Positions 52,779 to 64,000 of a stretch of 64,000 nucleotides of DNA are shown piece after piece. Below the pieces are notes generated by a model that saw nothing but the letters and a program-made list of their open reading frames with translations, did no database searches and was not told the origin of the DNA. Made by a program: the position numbers and the translations under genes. Source of the DNA: Linnemannia hyalina (Eukaryota; Mortierellomycota; Mortierellomycetes; Mortierellales; Mortierellaceae); contig JAHRHY010000006.1 in the NCBI GenBank assembly GCA_019671135.1, forward strand, positions 1,984,001 to 2,048,000. The letters are read 5' to 3'. How positions within the stretch are numbered: the first letter of the stretch is position 1; every line of letters starts with the position of its first letter.

Positions 52779-54975
52779 ATGCAGAACGACGCGCTCAGAA
52801 AACTGACGGACGTCTTCTCTTACCCAGGAAGCTTCCTCAGCAAGGCCAAAAAAATCAAAAAGACAACCACCACAGGGTCTCAAGTTCACCCCGACAAGAC
52901 CTCCATATCACCCACCACCTCAAATAACAACAACAGCAGCTCACCATTCTCGGAGGTGGCCAAATCGGCTCGTACGACTTCTGAAGAGAATCACCAGTTC
53001 TTGAGCGTGCACACCTCAGGAAAGGCACACAATCTTGCTACAGGTGTCTCTGGGATGCCGTCAAGTCACTCGGGAGGTAGTGTTTTAAAAAGCCCACTCA
53101 AAAACCCATTCCATACCATCGCTACGAACAGCAATAGCAACCACAGCAACAGCAATGGAGGCAACAAGAACGCGGGGCCGATAAGCCCAGGAGCGAACAA
53201 GTTCTTTACAAAGGAAGAGCCGCCGATTGTCCACTACCCGTTCTCGGTCTCGTCGCTGGATCAGTTCTCACCTCAACGACGGGGTTGGCTGCGGAATTGT
53301 CTTTCCCCTAGTGGGATTGCTGCAGCCGAAGAGGCGATGGCAACAGCGACGGCAGTTCTGAATAGCGATGTGCTGAAGTCAGAGACGGCATGGGATACTG
53401 TTGAAGGCTATCATCTTCGCCAGCAGCATCAATTAGCCAAACAGGCAGCTTGCAATATTCCCAACGAGGCGACTGGACTCTTGTTCGTCAAATGTAAGCC
53501 TCAAGGCCATGTCATTGCATTCTCCTTCTTGACCGTTGGAAGAAGAAAGGCATACACTGCGATACTAAACAACGGAAATGAATGTTGGTTGGATTTTAAA
53601 TATGAACAAACAAACAAATAGTGCTGCAAGTGACGAACAAGGCGACGAGCAAGCTGTTTGACGTGGAATGGAGTCTCCGTATTGGCGATGTTGAGCGTAC
53701 ATCCTACCCTGCACGATCCTTCAAGGATAACCCGGGCAACACTGCCACCATGAACGAGGTATTCCTCTTGTAAGTTTGCCATTGTATCTGATTCTTCTGT
53801 ATAACAATACTCGCTTCTAGATCGGATGATCCTTACTAACGTCTTCTTTTCCTTACCTCCCATCCATCCCTCGCCAATAGCGATGTGAATGAACCATTCC
53901 GGCTAGAGATGACAGTGACAGGTAACCCAGTCCCGACAAAGTTCGGCACCATGGCCGGATTCTCAAACACCCAAACCGCACAACTCGGAAACCTCGACCT
54001 TAACTTCTGTCTCGACCCTATGGAGCGATCGGTCAGGACCTACAAGCTGTGTCGTCCTACAGGGGATGATTCCCATAAGGGCAAGACGGATTGTGAGGTT
54101 GTGGTTATGATTGGGTTGCATGTTTTGGAGGAGCCGGTTGAGGACCGGACTTGGGAGACTGAGGCGCTTTATCAGGGATTCTTGACCGTCATGGCCCGCG
54201 GTGGTCGCGTCGCTGTACGTGCCTTTTGGTCTTTTATTGAAGCAGTTGCGAGTTGTATGTTGTGCAGTGATACTTGCTACTGATGCTATGTTGTCGTTTG
54301 CAACTTGTATGTCGAATAGTCGTGGAAGAGATACTGGGCTGTACTTGAGGGTCGCGCGCTCAAGCTCTACGATGCCGAGTACCAACTGGTAGGTTGCTTT
54401 TCTATCTGTTCTGTTCACATGTCTGCAGCGCAGTCACAATATCCAGACATCGAACTTCGCAACGCCCATTTTCACACCACCAACTAATCACCTTGCATTA
54501 TTCACCTTTACCTTATCCCCCGATGTCCATACAATAGAAGAGGGATGTAATCGCAGTGATATCACTAGCACACGTCTCGCGAGTCCAACTCCCCGACTAT
54601 GAAAAAGTTGACGTCGGCGCCAACGGCTTCTCCATGGCCATCAATCCCTTCGGCGTCGACTTCAAATCCACCTCCTCTTCCATCGACCCCTCAGAACTGG
54701 ACTATTGTGTGTACGCATTCACAGACTCGTCTCACTTCCATGAAGTCTGGCTCGCACATCTGGAGGAAACAATTGAACAATATCAGGAGAATATGAATAA
54801 GAGGAACGAGATGGCGGTGGCGAGGATGAACAGGAGGGCGTTGCAGTCGTTGTCGAGGCATTCTTTCGAGACGAGCGGGTCGAGTGCTCCTGCGACACCG
54901 TCAGGGGATGCGTTGGAGGGGGAGGGTGGAGAGGCGGCGAGGGAGGAGTTGATTGATATCAAGTTTGTCTGGTAG
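52779..54975 (+). CDS. anillin/Bud4/Mid2-like protein with C-terminal PH domain
   Basis: Five exons: 52779-53493, 53622-53769, 53881-54214, 54320-54388 and 54538-54975, giving 567 residues with all phases consistent. Residues 1-200 are Ser/Asn-rich and disordered. Residues about 235-380 (LLFVKLLQVTNKATSKLFDV, EVFLFDVNEPFRLEMTVTG, FGTMAGFSN, LDLNFCLD) resemble the anillin-homology C2-like region. A PH domain follows at about 385-515: GFLTVMARGGRVASWKRYWA, LEGRALKLYDAEYQ, IAVISLAHVSRV and YAFTDSSHFHEVWLAHLEE. This order is typical of fungal Bud4/Mid2 proteins, which organise septins and the division site. The protein is shorter than yeast Bud4, lacking most of its long N-terminus. The start MQNDA follows a CT-rich leader. 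Confidence 0.85.
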
Positions 54976-56166
54976 TTGGGGTAAGGAGTTGTTTCTCATA
55001 TTGGACACCGTACATGTAGTGAGTGAGGGGAAGTACACACAGAAAGAAAGAAAGAGAGAAAGAAAAAATACAAGGTTATGATACCATTTGACGAGTGGAC
55101 CCAATGAATGGTGCTCTGATTTGGGGCTCGGAACGTGGTCGCTTCTCTGAAGGATAACAACAAAATGAGAAACGAAAAGGGGGCGAGAAGGAGGGGAATG
55201 GAAACCCATGGAACAATAGTTGGATGAATAATGAGCGAGCGATGTCGGGAGTGTTATCCGTGCTCAAGAACCCTTATTTTCTCTTGAGAGATTTGGTCTG
55301 GGTGCATCCCTCCCCATTCGCCCAGTGTGAAGGAAGCCGATTTGGTCGCACAAGCAACGGCTCTTTTCTTCCCTGTTGTCTCTCAACCATTTGCCCTTGC
55401 TGCCTGCACTTGCATACACACCTTTGCTTACTTATACGCCGAGAGAGAGAGATGATGATGATGATGATGGTGTGTCGGACTTCTCTTGAACGAATTATTC
55501 TTGAATGTGTTTGTGTGTGTGTGTGTGTATGTGGTGGGCTTTTTTTGTTCCCTTTCCCACTCTTGAGGAGCGAGGGTGTTGATTGGTCGGTTCCCATCTT
55601 GCCTGCCATTCTGCCTGGGGATGAATGAGAGCCAGCCAACGCATCCAGGGACAATGGAGATGGATCGATCACTACGCAGCAGTCTCAACTTGTCTTACAC
55701 AGGTGTAGTACGTAATTTATGATATCAATCTTGGTTGTCCACTCGACTCTTTATTGCTTCTTTTTTCTCTCTCTTGTTCTTGTTCTTGTTCTTGTTCTTT
55801 ATCCCTTCTTTCCTCTCGTCGACACGCAAGAAAAGGATCTCCCACCAACCCATCACCAACCAGCACACCGAACACCTGCTCTTCCCGAAGGTATATATTC
55901 ATCGACAGCAACGAACCAATGGAATACATCTCTGCTCATCGACGCTCATCAGTAGGAGGATGAGGAGAAGGAGGTGGAGGCGTAAAACAGAAAGAGACGC
56001 ATACAGGACATACACGCTGGAGGGATCTGATCACTCAAAAATACTCATCTCTCATCTTCTCCTTCGTCCTTCCTTCCTCGAAAATAGAACACTTGTCTTC
56101 GATACCCTTCTCCTCTTGCACCGCTTTCTGAACCGGATCCGACACTAGACACACATATAACATATT
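54976..56166. other. intergenic, leader of the SERCA gene
   Basis: No supported gene. It holds a GATGAT repeat near 55450, a GT tract near 55505-55527, a TTCTTG/CTTGTT repeat near 55770-55798 and the promoter and 5' UTR of the calcium ATPase. Confidence 0.5.
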
Positions 56167-60199
<4,033 letters not shown>

Positions 60200-62888
60200 A
60201 AGACCTTCACTTACACAACTCTATGGTCGCGGAGGGGATATCACAGGAAAGACAGGAGCTGAGTTGGGTGTGGTTTGGTGACCTTTCCTAGATGCAAAGA
60301 CTTTGCCCTGGCCATCAACCAGCATCCAGCAAGGCGCTCATATTTTTTTTGTCTTCTCCTTGGCCATGGGCGATGGAGCCTGAGGTTTCTTTTTTCTTTG
60401 TTCTTTCTCGTTTCACCTAGTAGAAAACCTTTTAATTCCAAAACTAGCTTTATCATTATTTATCCATTCGTTTGTTTTTGCTGTTTTCATAAAAGCTTCT
60501 TTGTCTTTTATTCATTTGATGAGCTGGCCGAACATGAAACTTGAGTTGATGTTGTGAGTGCGCATGAAAGTACTAGGAACTTTCACGCGACATAGACGTC
60601 CTCTGAGTGCGGCAGACAGTCAAAGGTGAGCAGAAATTGAAAGAGAGAGAGAAAGACAGAGATTGAGCAAGGATGGCCATCGCATCGTAACGATTTTTAT
60701 TGTGTTGTAGCTACTCCTGGCTCTTTTTAAAAGTAAGGAAAAAAAAAAGGAGGCGTTCTTTGTCGATGGCATTTGAAATTTGTAAGTGGTGTTAGAAATG
60801 GCTGATGTGAACGAGTACCCATTGGGTGCCGGTGCTCAGTTGGTGCCTTGAGCCCTTTCGAACTGAATGCTGACAAGGCTTCTTCAAGTGAGTGTTGGTT
60901 AGTTTGTGGATGACAGAGGAAGGGAGCGTGAGGATTGATTGATGAAAGACGCAGCCAATCACTACGCGTGAGCTGATGAATGCTGGTGCTCCGCCACGCG
61001 TTTTTAGGTTTGTGTGCCTTTTTTTTTTCTTTCTGTTTTTGTGCGTCTGCCTTTTCCTTATGCCATTCTGTAGGTTCACCCTAACATAGAAACACAGGAA
61101 GGCGAGAGCAAAGTAGTACACATGTAGATGAGAGAAGAGACAGATGGGCATATCGGGATGAATGGTGTTATTGTATCTCACCGTGTTGTTTGTTTGTTTG
61201 CTCACTCGTTATTCACCGAACCTGAATCCTTTTGTCTAGAAATTGCTCGCCTCCCGACCCCCTTTCTGCGCTTTTTTTCATGCGGTAAGTTGCTGTTCAT
61301 AACCTCAGTCACCCCTGTCTTTCTCTCGCTCTGTCTCTGTTATTGCTTCGTTTTTTTTTCTCGCTATGTGCCTGACTGACTGTGCTGATGACTCTCTCTC
61401 AAATAAACCGACCATTAATTTTTCTCCTTCCTTTACCTTCTTTGCAGCTTTGAACCAAGGAGAATGAACAGCAAAAGGCAAATTCATGCAGCAGATAGAG
61501 AACGTCGCTCTCTTCGTCTTCCTCCTTTTTTTCCTTACTTTCTGTCTTTCTTGGTGAATCTCCTCTTTCTCCTCGTTCTTCTTATCTCAGCCGTGCCTGT
61601 TCTTTTTCTTCCTTCCTTCAGGAGCGGGAGGACTAGGAGGAAGAAAAAAAATAAAGGGAGCAACAACCAAAAAAAAAGGGTCGTCCGTTTGCATTTGACA
61701 CCGACAGACAGAGCACGCATTGGTGACCATAGCAACAGCGGCAAAGAGAAATAGGTCGACCATTCTTGGCGCTCCTCTTCTTCCTCCTCCTTGGATGGTT
61801 GCCATTGTGTTTATGAGTGCTCGTCTCTCCTTCACTTACTTACCTTTTCTCTCACTGGTCCTTGCCTGGTTTTCGTCATCTTGGTTTCTTATGCACAATC
61901 CTTTATTTTGGATTGTTCATGGTTGCCATTTCTTCCTCTTTCTTTTCTTCTTTCTTCCCTCTTTCATTTTCTCTCTTTTGGCTTTCCTACCTCTGGACAC
62001 TCTTTGGATACCATTCTCCCCTCCACCAACCTTCCTCCGTGCATCTGGAGTTACAGCCTCAGCCTTGATTTTCTCAGAATAAAGGTTTGTTATTGAATTC
62101 TCTTCCCCCTCTTCCTCCTGCTGGAGCCACCACCACCTATACCATCACATCTCCTCCTCCACCCTATCTCTTTTTCCTTCTCACTCAACCACCACCGTCC
62201 ACGTCTACTTCACTAAAACAGTGTCTCACCACAACCGCAGCTCATCTGCTTTGCGACCTCATTGCATAAGCGCGCGAACCCAAGCAACAGAGCCCTTTCT
62301 GGATGATCAGCGCACTACGCACGATATTCTCACTTGCGCTTAACCACATTTTGCCCGCGACACTCGTACGAAAACCATACCTCTTTCCAACTACTACCAC
62401 CCCAACACCTACATCTACTGCCATCAGATCTACTACAATCCACTCCATTCACTACTGCACCATCTCCGGCCAAGAATCACCAACCCGGACATCTCAGGAT
62501 AGATGGACAAAAATGTGTGAGGTGCAGCATCACAAGCACAAAAAAAAAGCATAGACCCTTTATTCCTCCTTCGCCCAAAGCAAAATATCCAGACCCCGAC
62601 ATTACACAAATCTTTTAGCGCTTTTCCTTCCCGCCCTTGCTTTTGTATTTTTTATTCGACCTTTAGGCGACCCTATTTAACTTGTCTTTCTACTTTCTAC
62701 CTCTCCTATTTTTTTCTGTCTCTTATTGTCTCTTCACCTCTCTCGATTTCATGCTTACGTTTGTTGTTTCTTTTCACTCCCTCCCCTATTTTTTTCCCTC
62801 TCTCGCCAGCTCAGGGTACCCCGTCTATAATCGACAACGTACATTCTAGGGAGTCCGGCATAACAACACAACAAAAACAACGATCATT

Positions 62889-62916
62889 CCCCCCCCCCCC
62901 CCCCCCCCCCCCCCCC
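62889..62916. repeat. C28 tract
   Basis: Twenty-eight consecutive Cs about 275 bases upstream of the ATG at 63193. The other strand is a G28 run that could form quadruplexes. Confidence 0.9.
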
Positions 62917-63044
62917 ATCGCTGCTCTTCACAACAAAGACCAAACACAAGAACAAAGAAAAGAGACACACTCCGTCTATCAAGAACTCACTCCTAACTTC
63001 ACCATCTATCAACACGCTTAAGCCAAACAGCAGCATACATTTCT

Positions 63045-63062
63045 CACACACACACACACACA
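63045..63062. repeat. (CA)n microsatellite
   Basis: About nine CA units, followed by a CT tract, in the probable leader of the gene at 63193. Confidence 0.85.
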
Positions 63063-63192
63063 CTCTCTCTCTCCATCTCTTCAACGCCACACACAAGCAG
63101 AGATAACCGACAGACAACAATCAATCACAACACACAAACAACAACAAAAAAAACCCCCCCAACCCTCAGAAGCAAGAGACAAAAAAACAAAG

Positions 63193-64000
63193 ATGCTGCA
63201 GTCCAGGACGATTTCGGCACCAATTCCTGTACCGGGTACACAACAAGAACCCACAACACCCTCTCTCGGCTCAACAACAAGCTCGACCTTCATCCATCTC
63301 AACAGCAAAAACAGTAGCGACTTGCTTAAAAACAACAGTAGCAGCGGCGCTCGGATCGCCACCACCATCGGCACATCCACCCCCGTAGGCCTCGGCGTCG
63401 ACATTGGCAGCAACAACAGCCATCTGAGTAGTAACAGCAGCAACGCGAGTAAAGATGGCGGCAAGGACGGCGGAAAGGATAGCAAAAACAACAACAACAA
63501 CTACAGCTACAGCAACCCAAGAAGCCTGCGTCGGTTCTCGAGTATCGGCAACACCAAGAAGCTCCACCTCGAGAACTCGACCCTTCGTTCGAAAATCACG
63601 GAACTCGAACGGTACGTCCAAGGCCTCAAGGAGGAACTCATCCTGGCCCATCGACAGATCCAAGCCAAGAACTTGGAGGCCAAGACCTCACAGGAGCGAA
63701 AGGCGGTCGAGATCCATGAGTTGGGGCAGCATATCCAGCGGTGTGAGTCTGATTTGTTGGCAAAGACGGCCGAGTGTGAGGCGTTGCAGAATAAGCTGCA
63801 GTACCAGACCAAGGAGCAGGTTTCAAAGTTGAAGCATATTAATATGTTGGAGACAGAGATTATGGATTATCGACGGATGTCGGTCATGAGTGGGCATGGG
63901 CCTGCTTCTGCGACGGGGACGGGACCGGGGACGACTGGGCTAGGGGGGATGATGGCGGCGAGAGGGGGCAGTGTGTTGATCAGGAATAGCAGGAACTCGT
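63193..64000 (+). CDS. coiled-coil protein, 5' part (runs off the window)
   Basis: Open from the ATG at 63193 to the window end, 269 codons, no stop reached. Residues 1-115 are Ser/Asn/Gly-rich with a Lys/Gly/Asp patch and SLRRFSSIGNTKK, which could be phosphorylated. Residues about 120-229 form a long heptad-type coiled coil (LENSTLRSKITELERYVQGL, EELILAHRQI, ELGQHIQRCESDLLAKTAEC, LKHINMLETEIMDYRRM). A Gly/Thr-rich linker follows at the edge. The family is not recognised; a cytoskeletal or polarity role would be a guess. The leader is CA-rich and in-frame stops precede the ATG. Confidence 0.72.
   Translation, partial: MLQSRTISAPIPVPGTQQEPTTPSLGSTTSSTFIHLNSKNSSDLLKNNSSSGARIATTIGTSTPVGLGVDIGSNNSHLSSNSSNASKDGGKDGGKDSKNNNNNYSYSNPRSLRRFSSIGNTKKLHLENSTLRSKITELERYVQGLKEELILAHRQIQAKNLEAKTSQERKAVEIHELGQHIQRCESDLLAKTAECEALQNKLQYQTKEQVSKLKHINMLETEIMDYRRMSVMSGHGPASATGTGPGTTGLGGMMAARGGSVLIRNSRNS

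Larger units (their letters stand above)
60200..63192. other. intergenic
   Basis: 3' UTR of the SERCA gene, then about 2.5 kb without a supported gene. From about 61500 the plus strand turns CT-rich and then CA-rich towards the gene at 63193, with a C28 run and a CA tract. A spliced 5' leader could lie here but cannot be proved. Confidence 0.5.

Overview
The window is a stretch of fungal nuclear chromosome. The evidence is short GT-AG introns, CT-rich leaders, one Pol III tRNA gene, many mono-, di- and trinucleotide tracts, and a protein set that includes fungal-type RTT109 (histone H3K56 acetyltransferase), an anillin/Bud4-like PH protein, a GPI-anchored PLC-like protein, a membrane-bound GH17 glucanase and a Cps1/hyaluronan-synthase-like GT2 enzyme. 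Rich homopolymeric amino-acid tracts and this combination of families fit an early-diverging fungus, most likely Mucoromycota sensu lato (Mortierella-like). That placement is inference; no marker gene for a firm assignment is present.

Layout. 0-12.5 kb: a tRNA (Val-like), a six-exon secreted/GPI-anchored PLC-like gene, and two related secreted proteins 5 kb apart whose predicted mature N-terminus is histidine (LPMO-like His-brace candidates). 14.3-23.5 kb: a head-to-tail array of three paralogous two-exon genes on the minus strand, encoding an unrecognised cysteine-rich family with two GRF-like zinc modules and a C-terminal RING-like half domain; the third copy carries a 1-base frameshift. 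25.9-33.9 kb: a membrane-anchored GH17 beta-1,3-glucanase, an 81-residue probably mitochondrial protein and a tetraspanin with a very long N-terminal extension. 39.6-48.5 kb: a GT2 polysaccharide synthase, then RTT109, a TEN1-like CST telomere protein with two SUMO-interacting-type motifs, and a split F-box/LRR protein, the last three on the minus strand. 52.8-60.2 kb: the anillin-like PH protein and a SERCA-type calcium P-ATPase. The window ends inside the 5' part of a coiled-coil protein.

Functional themes. Cell-wall and surface genes (PLC-like, His-brace pair, GH17, tetraspanin, GT2) dominate the left and middle. Genome-maintenance genes RTT109 and TEN1 are neighbours. Gene-poor gaps of 4-6 kb separate the blocks and hold simple repeats but no convincing genes or transposons. 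Exon boundaries were derived by hand from splice consensus, phase agreement and comparison between paralogues. No searches were run, so family calls rest on remembered motifs.
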